Positions 8,235-16,804 of a DNA stretch of 64,000 bases are shown piece after piece. Position numbers and translations under genes: made by a program. Below the pieces are notes generated by a model. It was not told the DNA's origin. It did not search any database and worked only from the letters and a program-made list of their open reading frames with translations. Numbering within the stretch: position 1 is the stretch's first letter; each line of letters opens with the position of its first letter. Origin of the DNA: Streptococcus gwangjuense (GTDB lineage Bacteria > Bacillota > Bacilli > Lactobacillales > Streptococcaceae). The stretch lies in contig NZ_CP032621.1 of assembly GCF_003627155.1 (NCBI RefSeq), forward strand, positions 558,001 through 622,000. The letters run 5' to 3'.

Positions 8235-8825
8235 ATGAGTAAAATGTATTATGCAGAGAATCCTGACGCTGCTCACGACATTCATGAGTTGAGAGTGGAC
8301 TTGTTGGGAGAAAAAATGACCTTTTTGACGGATGCGGGTGTTTTTAGCAAGAAAATGGTTGACTTTGGCAGTCAACTTTTGCTCAAGTGTCTTGAGGTCA
8401 ACCAAGGAGAGACTGTCCTTGATGTAGGTTGTGGTTATGGGCCTCTGGGCTTGTCTTTGGCTAAGGCTTATGGAGTTCAGGCGACCATGGTCGATATCAA
8501 TAATCGTGCCTTGGATTTGGCGCGACAAAATTCTGAACGAAATAAAGTAGAAGCGACGATTTTCCAGTCTAACATCTATGAACAAGTTGAAGGGAAATTT
8601 GACCATGTCATTTCTAATCCTCCTATCCGTGCGGGCAAGCAAGTGGTTCATGAAATCATTGAGAAAAGTAAAGATCTCTTGGAAACTGGTGGAGATTTAA
8701 CAATCGTTATCCAGAAAAAGCAAGGGGCTCCAAGCGCTAAGTCAAAGATGGAGGAAGTGTTTGGTAATTGTGAGATTGTCAAAAAAGATAAGGGATACTA
8801 TATCCTTAGAAGTGTGAAAGAATGA
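8235..8825 (+). CDS. class I SAM-dependent methyltransferase (RsmC-like)
   Basis: 196 residues. The SAM-binding motif I is VLDVGCGYGPLG (61-72), motif II is MVDINNRAL (85-93), and the catalytic NPPIR (128-132) is the signature of guanine-N2 rRNA methyltransferases such as RsmC and RsmD. It is therefore probably an rRNA modifier, not shown here. Its stop overlaps the pdp start by four bases (ATGA), so it heads the nucleoside-salvage operon even though its activity is not obviously part of it. The start is predicted leaderless. Confidence 0.88.
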   Translation: MSKMYYAENPDAAHDIHELRVDLLGEKMTFLTDAGVFSKKMVDFGSQLLLKCLEVNQGETVLDVGCGYGPLGLSLAKAYGVQATMVDINNRALDLARQNSERNKVEATIFQSNIYEQVEGKFDHVISNPPIRAGKQVVHEIIEKSKDLLETGGDLTIVIQKKQGAPSAKSKMEEVFGNCEIVKKDKGYYILRSVKE

Positions 8826-10099
8826 GAGCAGTTGATTTAATCCAAAAGAAACGAGATGGTCAAGAACTGACTTCGAGTGAAATTGAATGGTTAGTTGAAG
8901 GCTATGTGTCAGGAACTGTCCCTGATTATCAGATGTCTGCCTTTGCTATGGCTGTCTATTTCAAAGGAATGACGACACGAGAAATCTCAGATTTGACTAT
9001 GAATATGGTTAAGACAGGTCAAGAGTTTGATTTATCAGCTATTGATGGGGTTAAGGTTGACAAGCATTCTACGGGTGGTGTTGGTGATAAGGTGACCTTG
9101 ATTTTAGCTCCTTTAGTAGCGAGTTTTGGAGTTCCAGTCGCGAAAATGAGTGGTCGTGGTCTCGGCCATACGGGTGGAACAATTGATAAATTGGAGTCCA
9201 TTAAGGGATATCAAGTGGAACGAAGTCAAGAGGATTTTATTCGTCAGGTTCAGGATATTGGTGTATCTGTCATTGGGCAATCAGACCAGCTTGTCAAAGC
9301 AGATAAGCTTCTCTATGCCCTTCGTGATGTGACCGCAACTGTTGACACGATTCCTTTGATTGCGAGTTCGGTGATGAGCAAGAAAATTGCTGCAGGGGCG
9401 GATGCTATTTTGCTTGACGTAACTGTCGGTGAGGGTGCCTTCATGAAGACGGTTGATGAGGCGCGTGAATTGGCTCAAACCATGGTGGAACTTGGTAAGG
9501 CAGTTGGTAGAAAAACGGTAGCAGTCATTACGGATATGAGTCAGCCCTTGGGACGAGCAATTGGAAATCGTCTCGAAATTCTTGAAGCACTGGAGATTTT
9601 ACAAGGTCAAGGTCGTCAGGATATTACCCACTTCATCTGTGAATTGGCTCAAATTATGCTTGGTTTGGCTAATGCGAACAAGACAGTGGAAGAAGTTCGC
9701 CAACATCTTGACAATGGTAAGGCACTGGCTAAGTTTGAGGAAATGGTCCAAGCCCAAGGTGGAGATTTAGAAGAGTTGTATCGTCCTGTAAATGTAGCCC
9801 ATGTAGTGGAAATCCCTGCTCAGGAAACGGGTGTCATTTCAGCTCTTCCAGCTATGGAATTTGGGCTTTATGCTATGAGACTGGGGGCAGGCCGTGCAGT
9901 CAAGTCTGATGTCTTAGACTATGAAACAGGAATTGTTTTTGAAAAGAAAGTTGGAGATTCCGTTCAAAAGGGAGAAATTGTTGCAAAAGTATACACAAAT
10001 GGAAAAATTTCTCCTCAGCTAGTTACAGATTTTCAAAAATATGTTAAAATAAATGATAGTGTGCAAAGTTTACGAGAAATTATAGAAATAATCTCATAA
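8822..10099 (+). CDS. pdp: pyrimidine-nucleoside phosphorylase
   Basis: Splits uridine, deoxyuridine and thymidine with phosphate into base and (deoxy)ribose-1-phosphate. The 425 residues are the length of Bacillus-type Pdp. The phosphate-binding [10 protein letters not shown] (81-90) and the family signature [16 protein letters not shown] (110-125) are intact, and the C-terminal alpha/beta domain is complete. It is coupled to the methyltransferase by an ATGA overlap. deoC and cdd follow, so the block degrades pyrimidine (deoxy)nucleosides for carbon and base recovery. The 5' ATG was chosen because it forms the overlap. Confidence 0.95.
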   Translation: MRAVDLIQKKRDGQELTSSEIEWLVEGYVSGTVPDYQMSAFAMAVYFKGMTTREISDLTMNMVKTGQEFDLSAIDGVKVDKHSTGGVGDKVTLILAPLVASFGVPVAKMSGRGLGHTGGTIDKLESIKGYQVERSQEDFIRQVQDIGVSVIGQSDQLVKADKLLYALRDVTATVDTIPLIASSVMSKKIAAGADAILLDVTVGEGAFMKTVDEARELAQTMVELGKAVGRKTVAVITDMSQPLGRAIGNRLEILEALEILQGQGRQDITHFICELAQIMLGLANANKTVEEVRQHLDNGKALAKFEEMVQAQGGDLEELYRPVNVAHVVEIPAQETGVISALPAMEFGLYAMRLGAGRAVKSDVLDYETGIVFEKKVGDSVQKGEIVAKVYTNGKISPQLVTDFQKYVKINDSVQSLREIIEIIS

Positions 10100-10118
10100 A
10101 CTGCAGGAGAATCCGAAT

Positions 10119-10781
10119 ATGAAATTAAATAAATATATCGATCATACACTTTTGAAACAAGATTCGACAGTAAATCAAATTGATTGTTTGTTGTCTGAAG
10201 CTAGAGAGTATGATTTTGCCAGTGTTTGCGTTAATCCGACCTGGGTTGAACATACTAAAAAAGGGCTTGAAGGCACAGATGTCAAGGTCTGCACAGTAGT
10301 CGGTTTCCCACTGGGAGCAACAACTTCAGCCGTGAAAGCATTTGAAACCAAAGAAGCTATCCAAAATGGTGCAGATGAGATTGATATGGTGATCAATGTT
10401 GGAGCTCTCAAAACAGGTAATCTTGATTTGGTTGAGTCGGATATTCTCGCAGTAGTAGAAGCAAGTGGTGACAAGTTAGTGAAAGTCATTATTGAAGCTT
10501 GCCTACTGACAGACCAAGAAAAAGTTGTGGCTTGCCAATTAGCTCAAAAAGCTGGAGCTGATTTTGTTAAAACATCTACTGGCTTTTCAACTGGTGGTGC
10601 TACGGTAGCAGATGTCACGTTAATGCGTGAAACAGTTGGACCTGATATGGGAGTCAAGGCTGCTGGCGGAGCTCGTTCTTATGCAGATGCTCTTGCCTTT
10701 GTGGAAGCAGGTGCGACTCGTATCGGAACGTCAGCTGGGGTAGCCATTGTAAAAGGAGAATTGGCTGATGGCGACTACTGA
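10119..10781 (+). CDS. deoC: deoxyribose-phosphate aldolase
   Basis: Class I aldolase that splits 2-deoxyribose-5-phosphate to glyceraldehyde-3-phosphate and acetaldehyde. At 220 residues it has family length. The Schiff-base lysine is K151 in VKTSTGFS, and the second active-site lysine is K180 in GVKAAGG. It lies 19 bases after pdp and overlaps cdd by 14 bases, consistent with tight coupling. It completes the route from Pdp's deoxyribose-1-phosphate once a phosphopentomutase (not in the window) has acted. Confidence 0.96.
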   Translation: MKLNKYIDHTLLKQDSTVNQIDCLLSEAREYDFASVCVNPTWVEHTKKGLEGTDVKVCTVVGFPLGATTSAVKAFETKEAIQNGADEIDMVINVGALKTGNLDLVESDILAVVEASGDKLVKVIIEACLLTDQEKVVACQLAQKAGADFVKTSTGFSTGGATVADVTLMRETVGPDMGVKAAGGARSYADALAFVEAGATRIGTSAGVAIVKGELADGDY

Positions 10782-11157
10782 GTTGATTGAACTAGCAATT
10801 GAAACCAGCAAGAAAGCCTATGTGCCCTATTCTCATTTTCCAGTCGGAGCTGTTCTAGTGGCGAAAGATGGTAGTGTTTATACAGGTGTCAATATTGAGA
10901 ATGCCAGCTATCCTTTGACCAACTGTGGAGAACGTACAGCGATTTTTAAAGCAGTTTCCGAAGGTCAAAGAGAGTTTTCAGAATTGATTATCTATGGTCA
11001 GACTGAAAAACCAATCTCGCCATGTGGTGCTTGTCGCCAAGTGATGGCTGAATTTTTTGAACAAGATCTAAAAGTGACCTTAGTCGCAAAAGATAAATCG
11101 ACGGTCGAGATGACGGTCGGGGAGTTACTTCCATACTCTTTTACAGACTTAAACTAG
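10768..11157 (+). CDS. cdd: cytidine deaminase
   Basis: Hydrolytically deaminates cytidine/deoxycytidine to uridine/deoxyuridine, which feed Pdp. It has 129 residues, as in small tetrameric CDAs. Zinc ligands and the proton shuttle are visible: TNCGERTA (C53, E55) and PCGACR (C86, C89). The start lies inside deoC with AAAGGAG upstream, a 14-base overlap. The pnrA lipoprotein gene follows after about 90 bases. Confidence 0.96.
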   Translation: MATTELIELAIETSKKAYVPYSHFPVGAVLVAKDGSVYTGVNIENASYPLTNCGERTAIFKAVSEGQREFSELIIYGQTEKPISPCGACRQVMAEFFEQDLKVTLVAKDKSTVEMTVGELLPYSFTDLN

Positions 11158-11246
11158 TCTGAGTCGCTCTCTGAGTGGCACGGTCCTTGTGGCCAACCAA
11201 TCCATACTTGCAACATCGTTGCACATCTTATTTAGGAGGTTCAGTA

Positions 11247-12299
11247 ATGAACAAGAAACAATGGCTAGGCCTTGGTCTAGTTGCAGTGGCAGCAGTTGGA
11301 CTTGCTGCATGTGGTAACCGCTCTTCTCGTAACGCAGCTTCATCTTCTGATGTGAAGACAAAAGCAGCAATCGTCACTGATACTGGTGGTGTTGATGACA
11401 AATCATTTAACCAATCAGCTTGGGAAGGTTTGCAAGACTGGGGTAAAGAACACAATCTTTCAAAAGATAAAGGTTTCACTTACTTCCAATCAACAAGTGA
11501 AGCTGACTACGCTAACAACTTGCAACAGGCGGCTGGAAGTTACAACCTAATCTTCGGTGTTGGTTTTGCCCTTCACAATGCGGTTGAAGAAGCAGCAAAA
11601 GACCACTCTGATTTGAACTATGTCTTGATTGATGATGTGATTAAAGATCAAAAGAATGTTGCTAGCGTAACGTTTGCTGATAACGAAGCTGCTTACCTTG
11701 CGGGTGTTGCAGCAGCTAAAACAACTAAAACAAAACAAGTTGGTTTTGTAGGTGGTATTGAGTCTGAAGTTATCTCACGTTTTGCAGCTGGATTTAAAGC
11801 TGGTGTTGAGTCAGTAGACCCATCTATCAAAGTACAAGTTGACTACGCTGGTTCATTTGGTGATGCTGCTAAAGGTAAAACAATTGCAGCAGCACAATAT
11901 GCAGCTGGTGCAGACGTTGTTTACCAAGCGGCAGGTGGAACAGGTGCGGGTGTCTTTGCAGAAGCAAAATCACTCAACGAAAGCCGTTCTGAAAGTGAAA
12001 AAGTTTGGGTTATCGGTGTTGACCGTGACCAAGTAGCAGAAGGTAAGTACACTTCTAAAGATGGTAAAGAATCAAACTTCGTTCTTGTATCTACTTTGAA
12101 ACAAGTTGGTACAACTGTAAAAGATATTGCTAACAAAGCAGAAAAAGGTGAATTCCCTGGCGGTCAAGTGATCGTTTACTCATTGAAAGATAAAGGGGTT
12201 GACTTAGCAGTAACAAACCTTTCAGAAGAAGGTAAAAAAGCTGTCGAAGATGCTAAAGCTAAAATCCTTGATGGAAGCGTAAAAGTTCCTGAAAAATAA
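11247..12299 (+). CDS. pnrA: nucleoside-binding lipoprotein (BMP family, PnrA/TmpC)
   Basis: Surface lipoprotein that captures nucleosides for the ABC transporter encoded next. The ATG at 11247 has TTTAGGAGGT upstream and gives 350 residues with a lipoprotein signal: charged MNKKQ, a hydrophobic stretch, then lipobox LAAC with C22 as the lipidated cysteine. The mature part has the BMP/PnrA fold pattern, for example TDTGGVDDKSFNQSAWEG and VGFVGGIES. A terminator and two more hairpins separate it from the ATPase gene, which may raise lipoprotein output over transporter output. Confidence 0.93.
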   Translation: MNKKQWLGLGLVAVAAVGLAACGNRSSRNAASSSDVKTKAAIVTDTGGVDDKSFNQSAWEGLQDWGKEHNLSKDKGFTYFQSTSEADYANNLQQAAGSYNLIFGVGFALHNAVEEAAKDHSDLNYVLIDDVIKDQKNVASVTFADNEAAYLAGVAAAKTTKTKQVGFVGGIESEVISRFAAGFKAGVESVDPSIKVQVDYAGSFGDAAKGKTIAAAQYAAGADVVYQAAGGTGAGVFAEAKSLNESRSESEKVWVIGVDRDQVAEGKYTSKDGKESNFVLVSTLKQVGTTVKDIANKAEKGEFPGGQVIVYSLKDKGVDLAVTNLSEEGKKAVEDAKAKILDGSVKVPEK

Positions 12300-12321
12300 T
12301 GGATGGAAGTCATTTCTTAGG

Positions 12322-12344
12322 AAGCGGCCCTCGGTCGCTTTTTT
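12322..12344 (+). terminator. intrinsic terminator after pnrA
   Basis: AAGCGGCC/GGTCGCTT (8 bp, one G-U) with loop CTC and T6. It is probably leaky, since the transporter genes downstream belong to the same system. Confidence 0.8.
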
Positions 12345-12350
12345 AAGAGT

Positions 12351-12407
12351 TGAGACAAAGTCATTTTGTCTCAGTAAAGCTTGCTACTAGAGAAATTAGC
12401 AAGTTTT
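12351..12407 (+). promoter_or_regulatory. two further hairpins in the pnrA-ABC leader
   Basis: TGAGACAAA/TTTGTCTCA (12351-12373) is followed by CTTGCTA/TAGCAAG (12380-12403) and TTTTATT. The second looks like another terminator. They may tune read-through or mRNA stability. Confidence 0.45.
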
Positions 12408-12442
12408 ATTGAAATAAAATAAGACTCTGAAAGGAAGAGCAC

Positions 12443-13978
12443 ATGGCACACGAAAATGTCATTGAGATGCGTGATATTACCAAGGTGTTTGGCGAATTTG
12501 TTGCTAACGACAAAATCAACCTGCATCTACGAAAAGGTGAAATTCATGCACTTTTAGGAGAAAATGGGGCTGGTAAGTCTACGCTCATGAACATGTTAGC
12601 AGGGCTTCTTGAACCAACCAGTGGTGAAATTGTGGTCAACGGTCAAGTTGTCAACCTCGACTCACCATCTAAAGCAGCTAGCTTGGGAATCGGAATGGTT
12701 CACCAGCACTTTATGTTGGTAGAAGCCTTCACAGTGGCTGAAAACATCATTTTAGGTAGTGAATTGACTAAAAATGGTGTGCTAGATATCGCTGGAGCTA
12801 GCAAAGAAATCAAGGCTCTTTCTGAACGTTATGGCTTAGCTGTTGACCCTTCTGCCAAGGTAGCAGATATCTCAGTTGGAGCCCAACAACGTGTAGAAAT
12901 TTTAAAAACCCTTTATCGGGGGGCTGATATCCTTATCTTTGACGAACCAACGGCCGTTTTGACTCCATCAGAAATTGATGAGTTGATGGCTATTATGAAA
13001 AATCTTGTCAAAGAAGGAAAATCAATTATCTTGATTACCCACAAGTTGGACGAGATTCGAGCAGTTTCTGACCGCGTTACAGTTATCCGTCGTGGGAAAT
13101 CAATTGAAACTGTCGAAATTGCAGGGGCTACCAATGCTGATTTGGCAGAAATGATGGTGGGACGTTCTGTTTCCTTTAAAACAGAGAAACAAGCCTCTCA
13201 ACCAAAAGAAGTGGTCTTGTCTATCAAAGATTTGGTGGTCAATGAAAACCGCGGTGTCCCAGCTGTGAAAAATCTGTCCTTGGATGTTCGTGCTGGAGAG
13301 ATTGTTGGTATTGCAGGGATTGATGGAAATGGTCAGTCTGAACTCATTCAAGCAATTACAGGTCTTCGCAAGGTTGAATCTGGAAGCGTTGAGCTAAAAG
13401 GAGATTCAATTGTGGGCTTGCACCCACGTCAGATTACAGAGTTGAGTGTTGGGCACGTTCCAGAAGATCGTCACCGTGATGGCTTGATTTTGGAAATGAT
13501 GATTTCTGAAAATATTGCCCTTCAAACTTACTATAAAGAACCACATAGTAAAAATGGAATTTTGAACTATTCAAATATTACCTCTTATGCTAAAAAGCTA
13601 ATGGAAGAATTTGATGTTCGTGCTGCCAGTGAATTTGTTCCTGCAGCTGCACTCTCAGGAGGAAATCAACAAAAAGCAATTATTGCTCGTGAAATTGATC
13701 GTGATCCTGATCTCCTTATCGTCAGCCAGCCAACTCGTGGTTTGGATGTCGGTGCCATTGAATATATCCACAAACGCTTGATTGAAGAGCGTGATAATGG
13801 TAAGGCTGTCCTTGTTGTCAGCTTTGAATTGGATGAGATTTTAAACGTCTCAGACCGTATTGCCGTTATCCATGATGGTAAGATTCAAGGTATTGTATCA
13901 CCAGAAACAACCAATAAACAAGAACTAGGTGTCTTGATGGCTGGTGGAAACTTGGGAAAGGAGAAGAGTGATGTCTAA
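12443..13978 (+). CDS. nucleoside ABC transporter, duplicated ATPase
   Basis: 511 residues with two ABC domains, as in the BMP-type nucleoside importers (YufO-like). The first domain has a canonical Walker A, GENGAGKS (39-46). The second has the degenerate GIDGNGQSE loop, lacking the lysine, and an intact LSGGNQQK signature. This asymmetry is normal in the carbohydrate/nucleoside uptake type 2 family. Cytoplasmic, energising the two permeases that follow. Its 3' end overlaps the next gene by eight bases. Confidence 0.93.
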   Translation: MAHENVIEMRDITKVFGEFVANDKINLHLRKGEIHALLGENGAGKSTLMNMLAGLLEPTSGEIVVNGQVVNLDSPSKAASLGIGMVHQHFMLVEAFTVAENIILGSELTKNGVLDIAGASKEIKALSERYGLAVDPSAKVADISVGAQQRVEILKTLYRGADILIFDEPTAVLTPSEIDELMAIMKNLVKEGKSIILITHKLDEIRAVSDRVTVIRRGKSIETVEIAGATNADLAEMMVGRSVSFKTEKQASQPKEVVLSIKDLVVNENRGVPAVKNLSLDVRAGEIVGIAGIDGNGQSELIQAITGLRKVESGSVELKGDSIVGLHPRQITELSVGHVPEDRHRDGLILEMMISENIALQTYYKEPHSKNGILNYSNITSYAKKLMEEFDVRAASEFVPAAALSGGNQQKAIIAREIDRDPDLLIVSQPTRGLDVGAIEYIHKRLIEERDNGKAVLVVSFELDEILNVSDRIAVIHDGKIQGIVSPETTNKQELGVLMAGGNLGKEKSDV

Positions 13979-15029
13979 AAAATTACAACAAATTTCGGTT
14001 CCCTTGATTTCTGTCTTCCTAGGGATTTTACTTGGAGCCATTGTCATGTGGATCTTCGGTTATGATGCTATTTGGGGCTACGAGGAATTGTTCTACACTG
14101 CCTTTGGTAGCCTGCGTGGGATTGGAGAAATCTTCCGTGCCATGGGACCTTTGGTCTTGATTGGTCTTGGTTTTGCCGTTGCCAGTCGGGCTGGTTTCTT
14201 TAACGTCGGACTTCCTGGTCAAGCTTTGGCAGGTTGGATTCTTAGTGGTTGGTTTGCCCTGTCGCATCCAGATATGCCACGTCCCTTGATGATTCTAGCA
14301 ACTATCGTGATTGCCTTGATTGCTGGAGGAATTGTCGGAGCGATTCCGGGTATTCTGAGAGCCTATCTAGGGACGTCAGAGGTTATCGTAACCATCATGA
14401 TGAACTATATCGTCTTGTATGTAGGAAATGCCTTTATCCATGCTTTCCCTAAAGATTTCATGCAAAGTACAGACTCAACCATTCGTGTTGGGGCTAATGC
14501 AACCTATCAGACACCTTGGTTGGCTGAGTTGACTGGTAATTCGCGGATGAATATTGGTATTTTCTTTGCTCTCATTGCCGTTGCAGTCATTTGGTTCATG
14601 CTCAAGAAAACTACTCTTGGTTTTGAAATTCGTGCAGTTGGTCTTAATCCACATGCTTCAGAATATGCTGGTATTTCTGCCAAGCGGACTATTATCCTAT
14701 CTATGATTATTTCAGGTGCCTTGGCGGGTCTTGGTGGAGCTGTTGAAGGACTTGGAACCTTCCAAAATGTCTATGTTCAAGGATCGTCATTAGCTATCGG
14801 ATTTAACGGGATGGCGGTTAGTCTTCTTGCGGCCAACTCACCAATTGGTATTCTCTTTGCAGCCTTCCTATTTGGTGTTCTCCAAGTTGGAGCCCCAGGT
14901 ATGAATGCGGCGCAGGTACCATCTGAGCTTGTCAGCATTGTAACAGCTTCTATTATCTTCTTTGTCAGTGTTCATTATCTTATCGAACGCTTTGTCAAAC
15001 CGAAAAAACAAGTTAAAGGAGGTAAGTAA
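13971..15029 (+). CDS. nucleoside ABC transporter permease 1
   Basis: 352 residues, polytopic, of the BPD_transp_2 (YufP-like) family. The ATG at 13971 is chosen because AAAGGAG lies just upstream inside the ATPase gene; the longer GTG reading frame has no better site. The family pattern includes GLGFAVASRAGFFNVGLPGQ and GLNPHASEYAGISAK. It forms the membrane channel together with the next gene product, from which it is separated by two bases. Confidence 0.92.
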   Translation: MSKKLQQISVPLISVFLGILLGAIVMWIFGYDAIWGYEELFYTAFGSLRGIGEIFRAMGPLVLIGLGFAVASRAGFFNVGLPGQALAGWILSGWFALSHPDMPRPLMILATIVIALIAGGIVGAIPGILRAYLGTSEVIVTIMMNYIVLYVGNAFIHAFPKDFMQSTDSTIRVGANATYQTPWLAELTGNSRMNIGIFFALIAVAVIWFMLKKTTLGFEIRAVGLNPHASEYAGISAKRTIILSMIISGALAGLGGAVEGLGTFQNVYVQGSSLAIGFNGMAVSLLAANSPIGILFAAFLFGVLQVGAPGMNAAQVPSELVSIVTASIIFFVSVHYLIERFVKPKKQVKGGK

Positions 15030-15031
15030 AG

Positions 15032-15988
15032 ATGTCTATTACAACCTTGCTCACCCTCTTGGTGTCTTCTATGCTGATTTACTCAGCGCCCCTCATCTTT
15101 ACAAGTATCGGTGGTGTTTTCTCTGAACGTGGTGGTGTGGTAAACGTCGGTCTTGAAGGAATTATGGTTATGGGTGCCTTTTCTGGAGTTGTCTTTAACC
15201 TTGAATTTGCTGAACAATTTGGAGCAGCAACTCCTTGGTTATCCTTGCTTGTGGCAGGATTGGTTGGTGGTCTCTTCTCTATCATCCACGCAGCAGCGAC
15301 GGTTCATTTCCGTGCAGACCATGTTGTTAGCGGTACGGTATTGAACTTGATGGCGCCAGCCTTGGCTGTTTTCTTGGTTAAAGTTCTTTATAACAAAGGA
15401 CAAACCGATAACCTAAGTCAAACTTTTGGACGCTTTGACTTCCCAGTCTTGGCAAATATCCCAGTGATTGGTGATATCTTCTTCAAGTCAACTAGTCTTC
15501 TTGGTTACTTGGCGATTGCCTTCTCTTTCCTTGCTTGGTTTATCCTCTTCAAGACTCGATTTGGTCTTCGTCTCCGCTCTGTCGGTGAACATCCTCAAGC
15601 AGCTGATACCTTGGGAATCAATGTCTATAAGATGAGATATTTAGGGGTTATTATTTCAGGTTTCCTAGGTGGAATTGGTGGAGCGATTTATGCTCAATCC
15701 ATCTCAGTTAACTTCTCAGTGACAACTATTGTTGGACCTGGATTTATCGCCCTTGCTGCGATGATCTTCGGAAAATGGAATCCAATCGGAGCCATGCTAT
15801 CTAGTCTCTTCTTTGGACTTTCACAAAGTTTGGCTGTTATCGGTTCTCAATTGCCATTCCTACAAGGAGTACCTGCGGTTTACCTTCAAATCGCACCTTA
15901 TGTTTTGACCATTCTTGTCTTGGCAGCCTTCTTTGGAAAAGCAGTCGCACCAAAAGCAGATGGTATCAACTATATCAAATCAAAATAA
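15032..15988 (+). CDS. nucleoside ABC transporter permease 2
   Basis: 318 residues, the second channel subunit (YufQ-like, BPD_transp_2). Recognisable segments include FSERGGVVNVGLEGIMVMGAF and GEHPQAADTLGINVYKMR, the coupling-helix region that contacts the ATPase. AAGGAGG lies at the end of permease 1. It ends the operon and a strong terminator follows. With pnrA, pdp, deoC and cdd it gives uptake plus breakdown of pyrimidine nucleosides. Confidence 0.92.
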   Translation: MSITTLLTLLVSSMLIYSAPLIFTSIGGVFSERGGVVNVGLEGIMVMGAFSGVVFNLEFAEQFGAATPWLSLLVAGLVGGLFSIIHAAATVHFRADHVVSGTVLNLMAPALAVFLVKVLYNKGQTDNLSQTFGRFDFPVLANIPVIGDIFFKSTSLLGYLAIAFSFLAWFILFKTRFGLRLRSVGEHPQAADTLGINVYKMRYLGVIISGFLGGIGGAIYAQSISVNFSVTTIVGPGFIALAAMIFGKWNPIGAMLSSLFFGLSQSLAVIGSQLPFLQGVPAVYLQIAPYVLTILVLAAFFGKAVAPKADGINYIKSK

Positions 15989-15994
15989 GCATAC

Positions 15995-16030
15995 AAAAAA
16001 ACGTCAGTTCATTCATGAACTGACGTTTTA
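15995..16030. terminator. bidirectional terminator between ABC permease and plsY
   Basis: A 12-bp perfect stem, ACGTCAGTTCAT/ATGAACTGACGT, with a 2-base loop, A7 before and T4 after. The plsY stop codon (16028-16030) overlaps the right flank. Confidence 0.9.
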
Positions 16031-16669
16031 TTTTTTAGGATGTTGGTTGGTTAGGTTCAATCCCCAAGGGACTAAATTTTCAGTCTTGTTTTTGATACGA
16101 GCGATATTGTCCTTATGGCGAATGATAATCAAGCTAGCAAGAGCTAGGATAATAGCGATGAAGAGAGGGTCATAGTTGCTCAGGATAAAACCAAAAAGTG
16201 GAAAGAGTAGAACTCCGATGACAGCCGCGATAGATGCTGTGACACTAGATAGTGAAATCATACTACCAAGATAGAGGGTTCCAAAGAAAACAACTGCAAG
16301 GTAGAGACAGAAGACAGGTGCAAATCCGAAAACCACTCCAGCACTGGTTGCGACAGCCTTACCACCCTTAAATCCTGCAAAGATAGGAAAGGTATGGCCA
16401 ATAACAGCCAAAAGTCCAAAGATGAGAGGCGAAACACCTTGCAGGTGAAACATAATCGGAAGAAGAGTTGCTAGGGTTCCTTTAAAAAAGTCAATTACAA
16501 AGGTTGCCATACCAGCTTTCTTACCTAAAATACGGAAGGTATTGGTTGTTCCAGTGTTACCAGAACCATGTTCACGCAGATTGATTTGAAAGAATACTTG
16601 TCCAATCCAGAGACCAGACGGAATCGAACCCAGCAGATAGGCTAGGATTAATAAAACTATTGTAATCAT
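16028..16669 (-). CDS. plsY: acyl-phosphate:glycerol-3-phosphate acyltransferase
   Basis: Integral membrane enzyme that acylates glycerol-3-phosphate with acyl phosphate to give lysophosphatidic acid, starting phospholipid synthesis. 213 residues with about five hydrophobic segments. PlsY motifs are present: GSIPSG near the N-terminus, [14 protein letters not shown] (about 33-46) and [12 protein letters not shown] (about 99-110). The ATG lies six bases after extended -10 TGATATAAT on the minus strand, with no ribosome site, so translation is probably leaderless. It is divergent from parE. Confidence 0.95.
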   Translation of the reverse strand: MITIVLLILAYLLGSIPSGLWIGQVFFQINLREHGSGNTGTTNTFRILGKKAGMATFVIDFFKGTLATLLPIMFHLQGVSPLIFGLLAVIGHTFPIFAGFKGGKAVATSAGVVFGFAPVFCLYLAVVFFGTLYLGSMISLSSVTASIAAVIGVLLFPLFGFILSNYDPLFIAIILALASLIIIRHKDNIARIKNKTENLVPWGLNLTNQHPKK

Positions 16670-16675
16670 ACTACT

Positions 16676-16684
16676 ATTATATCA
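16676..16684 (-). promoter_or_regulatory. extended -10 of plsY (leaderless start)
   Basis: Minus-strand TGATATAAT ends six bases before the plsY ATG, placing the predicted mRNA 5' end at the start codon. Confidence 0.65.
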
Positions 16685-16804
16685 TGAAATGGAGAAGAAA
16701 GGCAGAGAATCTCTTCTGAAATTGTCACAGCGGAGAAAGAAAAATTTTGCAAAATCCTTAGAAAACCTGTAGAATAGTAAAGATGAACGAATAGGAGGTT
16801 CCTT

